Positions 8,973-18,387 of a stretch of DNA of 64,000 nucleotides are shown one piece after another. A program made the position numbers and the translations under genes. The DNA lies in NCBI GenBank assembly GCA_030753675.1, contig JASMBU010000002.1, forward strand, positions 1 to 64,000, in the 5' to 3' direction. Position 1 is the first letter of the stretch; the number at the start of each line of letters is the position of its first letter. The notes beneath the pieces are model-generated. The model searched no databases. It saw only the letters and a list, made by a program, of their open reading frames with translations, and was not told the origin of the DNA. The DNA comes from Methylococcales bacterium (GTDB taxonomy: Bacteria; Pseudomonadota; Gammaproteobacteria; Methylococcales; Methylomonadaceae).

Positions 8973-10067
8973 ATGGGAGTTCCATTAAGGCAGCAAGTGA
9001 GTGTTGGCACATATCTTTTAAAGCAAAAGCTGAAAGGGGTTAAGAAATACCCGTTGGTTTTAATGTTAGAGCCATTATATAGGTGTAATTTGGCTTGTGC
9101 GGGCTGTGGAAAAATTGATCATCCAGATGAGATTTTAAATAAGCGACTTTCCGTACAAGAGTGCATGGACGCGGTTGATGACTGTGGTGCACCCATTGTT
9201 TCTATTCCGGGCGGTGAGCCTCTTATTCATAAGGAAATGCCAGAGATTGTTGCCGGCATTGTGGCTAAAAAGAAATTTGTTTATTTGTGTACCAATGCCT
9301 TGCTTCTGAAAAAGAAGATCAAAGATTATACGCCGTCACCGTATTTAACATTTTCTATTCATCTTGATGGTAACCGTGAGCGACATGACGAATCAGTTTG
9401 TCAAAAAGGTGTTTTTGATATTGCGGTTGAAGCAATAAAGTTAGCGATAGAGCGTGGTTTCAGAGTTAATGTTAACTGTACTCTTTTTCAGGGTGAAAAG
9501 TCACAGGAAGTTGCCGATTTTCTAGATTATACTATGACCTTAGGTATTGAAGGTGTGACTATTTCCCCAGGATTTAGTTACGAGCACGCACCGCAACAAG
9601 ATGTTTTTATTAAGGGTAAAGATATCAAAGATTTGTTTAGAGGGATATTTAAGATTGGTAAGGAGCGTAAGTGGCGCTTGAATCATTCCTCTTTATATCT
9701 TGATTTTCTTGCAGGCAATCAAAAGTATGAGTGTACCCCTTGGGGTAACCCGACTCGAAGTGTTTTTGGATGGCAAAAGCCTTGTTATCTTTTAGCAAAT
9801 GAAGGTAATACAAATAGTTTTTCTGAGCTGATGGAGACAACAGAATGGGAAAATTATGGAACGTCTAAAAACGAAAAATGTAATAGTTGTATGGCACATT
9901 GCGGTTTTGAAGCAACGGCTGTTGAGGATATGCTTAGTCACCCATTGAAAGGGCTGATGGTTTCATTGAAAGGACCTAGGGTCGAAGGTGTTATGATGAC
10001 AGAAACCATGCCTGAGTACGTGGCCAAAAAATTGGCAGATATTCCGGTTAAAGTTGATCTTAATTAG
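8973..10067 (+). CDS. hpnH: Radical SAM adenosylhopane synthase HpnH
   Basis: HpnH joins the 5'-deoxyadenosyl group of S-adenosylmethionine to diploptene to make adenosylhopane, the first step of C35 hopanoid side-chain synthesis. The 364-residue product has the radical SAM cluster motif CNLACAGCGK (about residues 45-54; CxxxCxxC), a GGEPL segment for SAM binding, and a late cysteine group CNSCMAHC. The start is set at ATG 8973, preceded by GGAGAGAAGG at 8960-8969, giving the family's usual N-terminus M-VPL-QQ; an in-frame TTG at 8958 would only add five residues. It heads a rightward unit with mlaC/hpnM and mlaA. Confidence 0.95.
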   Translation: MGVPLRQQVSVGTYLLKQKLKGVKKYPLVLMLEPLYRCNLACAGCGKIDHPDEILNKRLSVQECMDAVDDCGAPIVSIPGGEPLIHKEMPEIVAGIVAKKKFVYLCTNALLLKKKIKDYTPSPYLTFSIHLDGNRERHDESVCQKGVFDIAVEAIKLAIERGFRVNVNCTLFQGEKSQEVADFLDYTMTLGIEGVTISPGFSYEHAPQQDVFIKGKDIKDLFRGIFKIGKERKWRLNHSSLYLDFLAGNQKYECTPWGNPTRSVFGWQKPCYLLANEGNTNSFSELMETTEWENYGTSKNEKCNSCMAHCGFEATAVEDMLSHPLKGLMVSLKGPRVEGVMMTETMPEYVAKKLADIPVKVDLN

Positions 10068-10111
10068 AAGATTGAGTTTGGTGAGTCATATTTAATGAAA
10101 AGAGTTATGAG

Positions 10112-10735
10112 ATGAAGGTAGGAAAGGTGTTTTTAAGCTATAAATATATTCTTTTTTTAGTTTTATGTTGTTTCGTGTTTTCGGTTAAGGCTGGCGAAGT
10201 AATATCCCCAAGGGAAGTAGTGGGCAATTTTCAGGATCGATTGATTGATGCGATGAGCGGTGGTGCAGCCTTGGGCTTTGATGGCCGATATAGTCAAGTT
10301 GAGGTGGCCGTGAGAGAAAGCCATCATCTTGCCAAAATTGCTCGAATAGTGGTCGGAAAAGAGTGGGTAAAGTTGACTAAAACGCAGAAAATATTATTGG
10401 TTGAGCGGTTCAGTCAGTTAATTTTTTCATCGTATGCGAAGTTCTTCAGTGAGTATTCGGGGGAAGCCTTTAGTTATGTTTCTGAAGAAGAAACACGGCG
10501 AGGGGGAATTATTGTTCATACCTTATTTGTGATTCCTGATGATGAGGATGTCAAGTTTGATTATATGATGAAGAAAAAGGGTGATTCTTGGCGAATAATA
10601 AATATTATTGCTAATGGCGTTAGTGATTTAGCCTTAAAGCGTTCTGAATATACCAGTGTTTTATCGGGCGAAGGGTTTGATGCTCTTATTGCTAAGATGG
10701 AGCAAAAAATTAATTCATTTTCAAAAGAGTTATAA
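10112..10735 (+). CDS. hpnM: MlaC/HpnM-family phospholipid- or hopanoid-binding periplasmic protein
   Basis: This 207-residue protein has a signal peptide (hydrophobic stretch of about residues 8-24, cleavage probably near VKAGE) followed by the Ttg2D/MlaC fold, with RFSQLIFSSYAKFFSEYSGE and a YMMKKKGDSWRIINIIANGVS segment typical of the family. MlaC shuttles phospholipids across the periplasm between MlaA-OmpC and the MlaFEDB transporter; the HpnM branch occurs in hopanoid loci. Here it lies 44 bp after hpnH and 4 bp before mlaA, so a hopanoid-linked role is plausible. The inner-membrane MlaFEDB genes are not in the window. Confidence 0.85.
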   Translation: MKVGKVFLSYKYILFLVLCCFVFSVKAGEVISPREVVGNFQDRLIDAMSGGAALGFDGRYSQVEVAVRESHHLAKIARIVVGKEWVKLTKTQKILLVERFSQLIFSSYAKFFSEYSGEAFSYVSEEETRRGGIIVHTLFVIPDDEDVKFDYMMKKKGDSWRIINIIANGVSDLALKRSEYTSVLSGEGFDALIAKMEQKINSFSKEL

Positions 10736-10739
10736 AATT

Positions 10740-11744
10740 GTGCGTTTCATAAATGAGCGACAAGTCTGGCTGAGTCGTTGTGTTTTAGTTTTTTTAGGTT
10801 GTTGTTTTGTAGTTGGGTGTGCAACCACCACCCAGAAGGATACTGCCGTTGAGGATCCTTATGAGGACTTTAATAGGCGAATTTATAGCTTTAATCAAGG
10901 TGTTGATAATTACTTCTCTGGGCCGATAGTCACTGTTTACGATACTATTACACCAGACTTTTTACAAAAAGGAGTGGGTAATTTTTTTACTAACCTAAAT
11001 AGTGTCCAAGTGGTTGTCAACGATCTTTTACAAGGAAAGATTATCCAAGGGACTCGAGATACGGGGCGATTTGCAATTAATTCCACATTAGGTGTTTTTG
11101 GTCTATTTGATATTGCAAGTTATGTTGGCTTAAAGCAAAATACTGAAGATTTTGGGCAAACGCTGGGTGTTTGGGGGGTGCCTGCCGGACCGTATGTTGT
11201 GTTACCTTTTTTGGGGCCGTCAACGCTTTTTCAAGGCGTACCCGGTGCAACAGTGGATGCCTTGTCTAATCCAGTTACTTATGCGACAGCATTGCCTCTA
11301 GTGCAGGCTCTTTCGGCGGTTAATGCGCGTTCCGATGCAGAGGCGTCACTAGATTTTATTAATGAATCAGCCCTAGACCCTTATGTGTTTACTCGCGCAG
11401 CTTATTTGCAGTGGCGACAACATTTAATTACCGATGGTGAAGGCACGGCGCAGGCTAGTTTTGAGGCGCTGGAAGATGAGATGTTCCTCGATGAGGATGA
11501 TGACATGGAACTTGATCTACTTGAAAGCGAGGTGAAGGATTCCGCTAAATTGTCTCAGGAGGCGGGTCAGAGTGCTTCACCTGAGAGTGCAAGCTTTCTC
11601 GATAATGCTGATGAAAGCAGTGACGTTGACAGAACCTTGGATTTGCTTGAGGTTGAATTAAAACAATCTGCCGCTGAACACGAAGCGATGTCGGTCTTGA
11701 AAGAAAGTAACCCAGAGACGGATTTACACACGGTTACAGAATAA
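10740..11744 (+). CDS. mlaA: MlaA/VacJ-family outer-membrane lipoprotein with acidic C-terminal tail
   Basis: The start is taken as GTG 10740, 4 bp after the preceding stop, which gives a compact lipoprotein signal ending in the lipobox FVVGC (Cys at about residue 27). The MlaA domain is clear: DPYEDFNRRIYSFNQGVDNY, FLQKGVGNFFTNLNSVQVVV and GVPAGPYVVLPFLGPST. MlaA removes phospholipids from the outer leaflet of the outer membrane and hands them to MlaC. After about residue 245 an unusual acidic tail of about 90 residues follows, with two similar units, ELDLLESEVKDSA and TLDLLEVELKQSA. This tail is absent from well-known MlaA proteins. Its partner MlaC/HpnM is directly upstream. Confidence 0.9.
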   Translation: MRFINERQVWLSRCVLVFLGCCFVVGCATTTQKDTAVEDPYEDFNRRIYSFNQGVDNYFSGPIVTVYDTITPDFLQKGVGNFFTNLNSVQVVVNDLLQGKIIQGTRDTGRFAINSTLGVFGLFDIASYVGLKQNTEDFGQTLGVWGVPAGPYVVLPFLGPSTLFQGVPGATVDALSNPVTYATALPLVQALSAVNARSDAEASLDFINESALDPYVFTRAAYLQWRQHLITDGEGTAQASFEALEDEMFLDEDDDMELDLLESEVKDSAKLSQEAGQSASPESASFLDNADESSDVDRTLDLLEVELKQSAAEHEAMSVLKESNPETDLHTVTE

Positions 11745-11818
11745 GTTAATATTCGTTTCGCTAAAGTGTTGTTGGATCTTGACCATGGTGGCTGGCCTTG
11801 TCAGCGTGCCTATATAAA

Positions 11819-11867
11819 ACAACCTCTCGATAAGCAGTCAGTTGTTGACTGTTTATCGAGAGGTTGT
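11819..11867. terminator. Long perfect hairpin, probable bidirectional terminator
   Basis: A 22-bp stem (11819-11840 with 11846-11867, one G-U pair, 5-nt loop) sits between the convergent mlaA and PuuD-like genes. On the minus strand it is followed by GTTTTATATA, giving a short U-tract for the leftward gene; the plus side lacks one. Its core GATAAGCAG...CTGTTTATC recurs in the hairpin at 63192-63227. Confidence 0.75.
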
Positions 11868-11885
11868 GGTAATAGCTGGGACTGA

Positions 11886-12590
11886 TTAGAGAGTTTCTAG
11901 AATCAGTAATAAGACAAGTGTTAAAGCGAGTCCGCAATGGAGGACGCCTTTAACAGAGGTCATCGGTCCCAAAAAACCTAACTCAGGTGGCTCAGCCTTT
12001 TTTATAGCCGGTATTTCTTTAAGAGCGGGGTAGGCCCCATTGATCGCGATAGGGACTATAACCATCAGGCATATCAATAAAGCGAAAGCGCTAAAACCGT
12101 GTGGGTAGTGCGAAGATGCTCCCATTAGGAACAGCATGGGTATTGAAAACAAGGTGTTAGTTCTAGATGCTAGCCCTGCTTTTGCTAACGCCTCTGCAGC
12201 CTCTGTGACGGTTTTCTTGGCTTTAGATCCCGATTTAGCAGCGGCAATAACAATTTGTTGATTAGGCCAGATAATTAACCAGACATTCAAGTACATAATG
12301 ATACCTATGAGGGCACCAATATAGAGGTCCATGGACATATTGAATCCTCTTAACAGTATAATTGCTACACCGGTAATGACGGTTGCCATGGCGCCCCAGC
12401 GGAACCACCATAGTGCTCGTGGCACTAGTTTTTTAACGGCGTCTGATTTTGCGGCCGTTTCTGCTTCTTTGAAGTATTCTGTTTGAACAAAATTGAAATA
12501 GTACAGTAAGCCAATCCATGCGATACCGGCTACAAAGTGACCCCAGCGCATTAGCATTTCAATTCCTGCGCCTGTGGTAATAATATCCAT
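11886..12590 (-). CDS. PuuD-like (urate oxidase N-terminal domain) integral membrane protein
   Basis: This 234-residue protein has about seven membrane helices and resembles the membrane domain of bacterial PuuD, for example MRWGHFVAGIAWIGLLYYFN at the start, WWFRWGAMATVITGVAI, and LWLIIWPNQQ-like VWLIIWPNQQ. PuuD proteins with urate hydroxylase activity normally carry a C-terminal cytochrome c domain with a CxxCH motif; no such motif is present here. No purine-degradation genes are nearby. A role in urate oxidation is therefore doubtful, and the protein may be a stand-alone membrane haem or electron-transfer component. Only the domain family is claimed. Confidence 0.7.
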   Translation of the reverse strand: MDIITTGAGIEMLMRWGHFVAGIAWIGLLYYFNFVQTEYFKEAETAAKSDAVKKLVPRALWWFRWGAMATVITGVAIILLRGFNMSMDLYIGALIGIIMYLNVWLIIWPNQQIVIAAAKSGSKAKKTVTEAAEALAKAGLASRTNTLFSIPMLFLMGASSHYPHGFSAFALLICLMVIVPIAINGAYPALKEIPAIKKAEPPELGFLGPMTSVKGVLHCGLALTLVLLLILETL

Positions 12591-12961
12591 ACCCCTTCCC
12601 CCATTTTTTTAAGATTATTGATGGCAAAACAACGATTTAAAAATGCATTAAAAACAAATATTTAAATCTTTCTTTTTATGTCATAAATTAACTGTATCTG
12701 TCAAGTGATAAAGGTAAGTTTTGCGACAAGAGGTGTTAGGGGTGTTAGGGTGTTAAGGGGGTAATAGGCGGTGATTTAAGCTGTGTCGATAATAAAGCAC
12801 AGAAAGTCAGCGTATGGGAGTTTAAGGTCAGTTGCAGGGTGATGGAAAATAATTTTCTTCGGTGGCGCGGCTGTTTATCTTGTGCTTTAAGTACGGGAAG
12901 CTTGAGGTATTTAGGGGTTTGCGAATTGTCATCCGGTGTTGAAATACAGAGCCGGTAAAAA
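12591..12961. other. Intergenic region upstream of the PuuD-like gene
   Basis: About 370 bp with no convincing gene. It carries the leftward promoter given separately and a short tandem of three imperfect GTGTTAGG units at 12732-12758. Nothing else was recognised. Confidence 0.5.
12675..12704 (-). promoter_or_regulatory. Sigma-70-type promoter for the PuuD-like gene
   Basis: On the minus strand a consensus -35 TTGACA (12704-12699) is followed after 18 bp by CATAAA (12680-12675), a 4/6 match to the -10 consensus. It lies about 85 bp upstream of the ATG at 12590. Confidence 0.5.
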
Positions 12962-13037
<76 letters not shown>

Positions 13038-13056
13038 ACAAAGCTGATGGGGGCGT

Positions 13057-13085
13057 ATTAAACAATCCTTTTCAGCTTTAGTCAA
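13057..13085 (-). promoter_or_regulatory. Promoter of tRNA-Phe
   Basis: On the minus strand TTGACT (13085-13080), a 17-bp spacer and TTTAAT (13062-13057) form a strong sigma-70 promoter about 20 bp before the tRNA 5' end. It is followed by the GC-rich discriminator ACGCCCCC, typical of stringently controlled stable-RNA promoters. Confidence 0.75.
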
Positions 13086-13270
13086 GGCAAATTTCTCAAA
13101 GAGAGAATCTATTCAAGAATTAAGGGTTAAAGGGTTCGGCAGTTTGTATCTAGACGTGGGCGGATTGTGATGGTTTCTTAGGTGAGAATCGCTAACTGTA
13201 ATGAAGGCAAGCTTAAAACTATAAATTGATGTAAAATTAACTATTTTTATTTGGGTTAAATTTTACGATT

Positions 13271-13819
13271 ATGGTGGACTTTAGAGGGACGACAATTGTA
13301 TCCGTGCGGCGCGGTGACCGCGTCGTTATCGGTGGCGATGGTCAGGTAACTTTAGGCAATACAGTGATGAAGGGAAATGCTCGAAAAGTACGGCGATTGT
13401 ATCATGATCAGGTGATTGCTGGTTTTGCGGGTGCAACGGCAGATGCTTTTACGTTGTTTGAACATTTTGAGGGTAAGCTTGAGAAGCATCGAGGCAATTT
13501 AACGCGTGCGGCGGTTGAAATGGCAAAAGATTGGCGAACAGATCGAGCATTAAGACGGTTGGAGGCCTTATTGGCTATTGCTGATTCGAAGGTTTCATTG
13601 ATAATTTCAGGGACAGGAGACGTTATTGAGCCAGAACATAATTTGATGGCGATTGGTTCTGGAGGGCCTTATGCGCAATCAGCAGCACGTGCGTTATTAG
13701 AAAACACAGAATTAAATGCTTACGAGATTGTTGAAAAATCGTTAACGATAGCGGGAGACATATGTATTTATACCAATCACAATTTACGTATTGAAGAACT
13801 TGCAACGGAATCAGAATAA
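13271..13819 (+). CDS. hslV: ATP-dependent protease peptidase subunit HslV
   Basis: This 182-residue subunit forms the double-hexamer peptidase core of the HslUV (ClpYQ) protease that degrades misfolded and regulatory proteins in the cytoplasm. The N-terminus [16 protein letters not shown] contains the catalytic threonine, the first of the TT pair, exposed by processing. The proteasome-like motifs [33 protein letters not shown] and [16 protein letters not shown] are intact. Length is normal. It is 10 bp upstream of hslU. The ATG at 13271 has no obvious ribosome binding site but is supported by the conserved N-terminus. Confidence 0.97.
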   Translation: MVDFRGTTIVSVRRGDRVVIGGDGQVTLGNTVMKGNARKVRRLYHDQVIAGFAGATADAFTLFEHFEGKLEKHRGNLTRAAVEMAKDWRTDRALRRLEALLAIADSKVSLIISGTGDVIEPEHNLMAIGSGGPYAQSAARALLENTELNAYEIVEKSLTIAGDICIYTNHNLRIEELATESE

Positions 13820-13829
13820 TTAATTTGCT

Positions 13830-15149
13830 ATGACACAAATGACACCAAAAGAAATTGTACATGAACTTGATAAACACATTGTTGGCCAGGCTAATGCCAA
13901 ACGTGCTGTCGCCATAGCACTTCGTAATCGATGGCGGCGATTATTAGTAGATTTATCACTACGTGATGAGATAACGCCGAAAAATATTTTAATGATCGGG
14001 CCGACGGGTGTAGGAAAAACTGAAATTGCCCGTCGTTTAGCGCGGTTAGCGAATGCACCTTTTATTAAAGTCGAGGCTACTAAGTTTACTGAAGTGGGTT
14101 ATGTCGGGCGTGATGTTGAATCCATCATCCGTGATTTGGTCGATACGGCTGTTAAGATGAATCGTGAGACAGAGGTTAAGAAAGTCCAAAATAGGGCGAT
14201 GGATGCTGCTGAAGATCGTGTATTAGATATTTTATTGCCTGCAGCGGATAATACCAATCTATCGGCATCAGAGACAGCGACGCGACAAAAAATGCGTAAG
14301 AAGTTAAGAGAAGGCGATTTTGATAAAAAAGATATTGAAATAGACGTGCAGGAAAATAATGCTGGTTTGGAAATTATGGCTCCTCCGGGCATGGAGGAAA
14401 TGACCAATCAGTTGCAAGGCATGTTTCAGAATATGCATACGGGGAAAACCCATTCAAGGAAATTGCCGATTAAAGATGCGATACAACTTCTAAAGGATGA
14501 AGAAGCGAATAAAATGATTAATGAAGAAGAGCTGAAGATGTCGGCTGTTCGCTCAGCGGAGCAAAACGGAATAGTTTTTATTGATGAAATTGATAAAGTT
14601 TGCAAGCGTTCTGAAAGCGGTGGCGGTGATGTTTCTAGGGAGGGTGTGCAACGAGATTTGTTACCGATGGTTGAAGGCAGTACAGTCAATACGAAATATG
14701 GCATGATTAAAACCGATCATATTCTTTTTATTGCTGCTGGTGCTTTTCATCTCACTAAGCCATCTGATTTGATACCTGAGTTACAAGGGCGTTTTCCTAT
14801 TCGTGTTGAATTAGAACCACTTTCAGTCGAAGATTTTGTGCGTATTTTGACTGAGCCTGATGCTTCATTGACCGATCAATACAAAGCACTATTAGCGACA
14901 GAAGGTGTCGCGTTAACATTTTCTGAAGATGGAATACAACGTATTGCAGAAACGAGTTGGCATGTTAATGAGACCACAGAAAATATTGGTGCGCGTCGGT
15001 TGCATACTATTTTGGAGCGATTGTTGGAAACAATTTCCTTTGACGCGCCAGATTTAGTTGAAAGCGCCTTAATCGTTGACGCGGCTTATGTTGAGCAACA
15101 CTTAACTACATTTGCTGAGGATGAAGACTTAAGTCGTTATATTTTGTAG
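13830..15149 (+). CDS. hslU: ATP-dependent protease ATPase subunit HslU
   Basis: HslU is the AAA+ unfoldase that feeds substrates to HslV. The 439-residue protein has the Walker A motif [15 protein letters not shown] (about residues 56-70), the pore motif GYVGRDVES, the inserted I-domain at about 110-240, Walker [10 protein letters not shown], and a sensor-2 [17 protein letters not shown]. The C-terminus ends in YIL, suitable for docking into HslV. It follows hslV by 10 bp, as in most proteobacteria. Confidence 0.98.
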   Translation: MTQMTPKEIVHELDKHIVGQANAKRAVAIALRNRWRRLLVDLSLRDEITPKNILMIGPTGVGKTEIARRLARLANAPFIKVEATKFTEVGYVGRDVESIIRDLVDTAVKMNRETEVKKVQNRAMDAAEDRVLDILLPAADNTNLSASETATRQKMRKKLREGDFDKKDIEIDVQENNAGLEIMAPPGMEEMTNQLQGMFQNMHTGKTHSRKLPIKDAIQLLKDEEANKMINEEELKMSAVRSAEQNGIVFIDEIDKVCKRSESGGGDVSREGVQRDLLPMVEGSTVNTKYGMIKTDHILFIAAGAFHLTKPSDLIPELQGRFPIRVELEPLSVEDFVRILTEPDASLTDQYKALLATEGVALTFSEDGIQRIAETSWHVNETTENIGARRLHTILERLLETISFDAPDLVESALIVDAAYVEQHLTTFAEDEDLSRYIL

Positions 15150-15246
15150 TGCGATTAAGAGGCTTTGCCCACTAAGACGGAAAGGTTCCGGTATTGATCT
15201 TGGTACAATTAACGGGATATAGATAAACAAAAAGGAAATGAATTTG

Positions 15247-15996
15247 ATGAGTGATGAAAAAACAACGCATTTTGGCTTTAAGCAAGTTAATACGGAAGAC
15301 AAAGTTAATTTAGTTAAAGGCGTCTTTGATTCTGTTGCCGATAAATATGATGTGATGAATGACTTAATGTCATTTGGGATTCACCGGGTCTGGAAACGTG
15401 TCGCTGTGCAACTGAGCAATGTTAGAGAAGGTCAGCAGGTGCTTGATTTGGCTGGGGGTACTGGAGACTTGACTACGTTATTTTCTAAGCGGGTTGGACG
15501 CTCAGGCCGAGTCGTCTTATCTGATATTAATCAGGCTATGTTAGCTACGGGGCGAGATCGCATGATTGATCGTGGGATGGTTGACAATATTCAGTATGCA
15601 CAAATCAATGCTGAAAAGCTCCCTTTTGATGATAATACGTTTGATTGTGTTTCTATTGCCTTTGGGTTAAGGAATGTAACGGATAAGGCGGCAGCATTGC
15701 GATCAATGCATAGGGTTTTGAAGCCTGGTGGTTGCGTCATTGTTTTGGAGTTTTCTCACCCGACTAATGAGGTTGTTAGCAAAATGTATGACTTTTACTC
15801 ATTCAATTTGCTGCCCGCAATGGGGCAAGTAGTCGCAAATGATGCCGAGAGCTATCGTTATTTAGCAGAGTCTATACGCATGCATCCAAAACAAGATGAA
15901 CTTAAAACGTTAATGGAAGAGTCAGGGTTAGAGCGTTGTGATTATTTTAATATGACCCAAGGCGTGGTAGCGGTTCATCGTGGTTATAAAATTTAA
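15247..15996 (+). CDS. ubiE: Ubiquinone/menaquinone biosynthesis C-methyltransferase UbiE
   Basis: UbiE methylates the ring carbon of 2-octaprenyl-6-methoxy-1,4-benzoquinol, and of demethylmenaquinol where present, using SAM. The N-terminal signature TTHFGFKQV, the block [19 protein letters not shown] and the SAM-binding loop [12 protein letters not shown] are all present. The start is set at ATG 15247 ([11 protein letters not shown]): AGGA lies 10 nt upstream, whereas the upstream ATG at 15238 would overlap that site. The product is 249 residues. ubiE-ubiJ-ubiB is the usual gammaproteobacterial gene order. Confidence 0.96.
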   Translation: MSDEKTTHFGFKQVNTEDKVNLVKGVFDSVADKYDVMNDLMSFGIHRVWKRVAVQLSNVREGQQVLDLAGGTGDLTTLFSKRVGRSGRVVLSDINQAMLATGRDRMIDRGMVDNIQYAQINAEKLPFDDNTFDCVSIAFGLRNVTDKAAALRSMHRVLKPGGCVIVLEFSHPTNEVVSKMYDFYSFNLLPAMGQVVANDAESYRYLAESIRMHPKQDELKTLMEESGLERCDYFNMTQGVVAVHRGYKI

Positions 15997-16007
15997 TCCA
16001 CGTTGCT

Positions 16008-16622
16008 ATGATTAAGGCATTACTTACGGATATTCTTGAGCGGTTATTAACACAACTCTTATCTTTAGATAGGGATGTTGCTGAGTTATTGGTACCGTTG
16101 TCAGGTAAAGTTATTGCGGTTAACTTTCAACCGATCGATCAAACAATCTTTTTTTGTCCGACTGATCAAGGTATTCAGTTAGTCGGTGATTATTATGGGG
16201 ATGTCGATACGCATATTGAGGGATCAGTTACCACCATGGTGTTAATGACGTTCAACACAACTTCGATGCGGTCAATTTTCACAGGGGATCTGAAAATTTC
16301 TGGTGATATGGCGGTTGGGCGTAATTTCCAACGCTTTTTTAAACAATTAGATCCTGATTTTGAAGAGCGATTGTCACAGTATACCGGTGATATAGCCGCG
16401 CATCAGTTAGGAAATGTGGTTCGAAGTAGTTTTCGTTATAAACGGGATGCATTGAAAACATTGCAACTCAATATGACAGAGTTTTTACAGGACGAAACTC
16501 AAGATACTCCATCGGGTCCCGAAGTTGATGTGTTTTTTAAACAAGTCGATGATTTACGATCTGATTTTGATAGATTGATTCTACGGGTAAATAGGTTGCA
16601 AGGTAAATTCAAAGAAAAATAG
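16008..16622 (+). CDS. ubiJ: Ubiquinone biosynthesis accessory factor UbiJ (SCP2 domain)
   Basis: This 204-residue protein has an SCP2-like lipid-binding domain at about residues 15-125, with GSVTTMVLMTF and FTGDLKISGDMAVGRNFQRF, and a C-terminal coiled coil (VDDLRSDFDRLILRVNRLQ). UbiJ binds ubiquinone intermediates in the cytoplasmic Ubi complex and is needed for aerobic synthesis. Its place between ubiE and ubiB matches E. coli. Sequence conservation is low in this family, so the assignment depends partly on context. Confidence 0.9.
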   Translation: MIKALLTDILERLLTQLLSLDRDVAELLVPLSGKVIAVNFQPIDQTIFFCPTDQGIQLVGDYYGDVDTHIEGSVTTMVLMTFNTTSMRSIFTGDLKISGDMAVGRNFQRFFKQLDPDFEERLSQYTGDIAAHQLGNVVRSSFRYKRDALKTLQLNMTEFLQDETQDTPSGPEVDVFFKQVDDLRSDFDRLILRVNRLQGKFKEK

Positions 16623-16686
16623 GCATCAGTTCTTTTACGATTGAAAGGATTGATATTTGGTAATGATTAATAATTAAGGACATGAT

Positions 16687-18336
16687 GTGATAAATCCCAA
16701 GCTGTTTGCGCGCTTGTTACATATCAATTGGGTATTAGTTTCCCATGGGCTGGATGAAATGGCCCAAAAAATACATTTGTTTCGTCCAGTACGGTATTTA
16801 GCTAAAGTCAATTCAGGTTGGACCGCACGTCGAGAGGCGCCTGTGGGGCAGAGGGTTCGTTTGGCTTTAGAAGATTTAGGGCCTATTTTTGTTAAGTTTG
16901 GTCAGGCACTATCCACGCGAAAAGATTTGCTCCCGGAGGATATTGCCAATGAACTCGTTAAATTACAGGATAAAGTTCCGCCTTTTTCAGTGACTGAGGC
17001 ACGGCAATTAATTGAAGCCGAATTGGGGTCGTCTATTAAGGATGTTTTTTCAGAATTTGATAACGAAGTGTTGGCTTCAGCATCTGTCGCGCAGGTACAT
17101 GCGGCGACATTAAAAACGGGTGAAGATGTTGTTGTTAAAGTTTTAAGGCCGGATATTGAACAGCGAATACGCATTGATATTGGTTTGCTTTATGAAATTG
17201 CTAAGCTAGCAGCGAAATTTTGGCCTGAGGCTAAACGATTGCGACCGGTTGAGGTCGTAGCTGAGTTTGAAAAAACAATACTGGATGAGCTGGATTTAAT
17301 TAGAGAAGCGGGGAATGCGGCTAAATTACGGCGTAATTTCGAGCAATCTGAGGTTTTATATATTCCGAAAATCTATTGGCCTTATACACGTACCAAAGTT
17401 TTGGTCATGGAACGTGTTTATGGTATTCCAGTGGGGGATATTGAGAGTCTGGAAGCAGCCGGTGTTGATTTTAAAGTACTGGCAGAGCGGGGCGTTGAGA
17501 TATTTTTCACACAGGTTTTTAGGGATAATTTTTTCCATGCGGACATGCATCCGGGTAACATTTTTGTAACCACACCGGCTAAATATATCGCTATAGATTT
17601 TGGTATTGTAGGAACGTTGTCTTTATCTGATCAACGTTATTTGGCTGAAAACTTTTTAGCTTTTTTTAACCGTGATTATTATCGGGTTGCTGAAATGCAT
17701 GTTGCTTCGGGTTGGGTGCCGAATACGACACGCATAGAGGAGTTTGAGTCAGCCATTCGTACTGTGTGTGAGCCTATTTTTGAAAAGCCGCTTAAAGAAA
17801 TTTCATTTGGGTTATTTCTTTTGCGATTATTTGAGACCGCTCGTCGTTTCGATATGGAGGTTCAGCCGCAATTAGTCTTATTACAAAAGACGTTGTTAAA
17901 TATTGAAGGGTTAGGGCGAGAATTATATCCAGATCTTGATTTATGGCAAACAGCGAAGCCCTTTTTAGAGGATTGGTTTAAAGAGCGGTTAAGCCCCAAA
18001 GCAAAATTAACGAAGGTAATTGATAAAATGCCTTTGATGGCCGAACAGTTACCCGAAATTCCTGCTTTGGCTTTTCGAGTGTTAGATGATGCCGCTAAAG
18101 GGAAGTTGCATGTTAATTTGACGGCTAAAGACCTAGCGAGTATTCGGAATCATTTGGTAGATAATCAACGTCGAATTGTTTCTTCTGTTATAGGGGCAAC
18201 TTTTGTGCTGGTGGCGACAATGCTAGGTCTTGCAGATTATATTGTATTGTCGAACAGTGATGAATCGTCACTATGGCCTTGGTTTTTGGCTGCGGTTGGT
18301 GGATTTTTTTTTATTCGAGCCAATCAACACAGTTAA
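16687..18336 (+). CDS. ubiB: Ubiquinone biosynthesis kinase-like protein UbiB
   Basis: UbiB is an atypical membrane-anchored kinase/ATPase of the ABC1/ADCK family that supports ubiquinone synthesis. The 549-residue protein shows the family signature KFGQALSTRKDLLP, the A-rich loop ASASVAQVHAA in place of a kinase P-loop, the catalytic region HADMHPGNIFV and the metal-binding IDFGIVG. Two hydrophobic helices close the C-terminus (about 498-516 and 526-545). The start is GTG 16687, with AAGGA 6 nt upstream; the nearby ATGs at 16682 and 16685 are out of frame. Confidence 0.97.
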   Translation: MINPKLFARLLHINWVLVSHGLDEMAQKIHLFRPVRYLAKVNSGWTARREAPVGQRVRLALEDLGPIFVKFGQALSTRKDLLPEDIANELVKLQDKVPPFSVTEARQLIEAELGSSIKDVFSEFDNEVLASASVAQVHAATLKTGEDVVVKVLRPDIEQRIRIDIGLLYEIAKLAAKFWPEAKRLRPVEVVAEFEKTILDELDLIREAGNAAKLRRNFEQSEVLYIPKIYWPYTRTKVLVMERVYGIPVGDIESLEAAGVDFKVLAERGVEIFFTQVFRDNFFHADMHPGNIFVTTPAKYIAIDFGIVGTLSLSDQRYLAENFLAFFNRDYYRVAEMHVASGWVPNTTRIEEFESAIRTVCEPIFEKPLKEISFGLFLLRLFETARRFDMEVQPQLVLLQKTLLNIEGLGRELYPDLDLWQTAKPFLEDWFKERLSPKAKLTKVIDKMPLMAEQLPEIPALAFRVLDDAAKGKLHVNLTAKDLASIRNHLVDNQRRIVSSVIGATFVLVATMLGLADYIVLSNSDESSLWPWFLAAVGGFFFIRANQHS

Positions 18337-18387
18337 GTAGTTTTTTGTTAGCGAGTAAGTGGTTTTAATTATATTTTGAGGAAAGTG

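Noticed and set aside
12732-12758. Short tandem GTGTTAGG-like units as a possible CRISPR or iteron
   Set aside because: Only three imperfect units with almost no spacers; no cas or replication genes.
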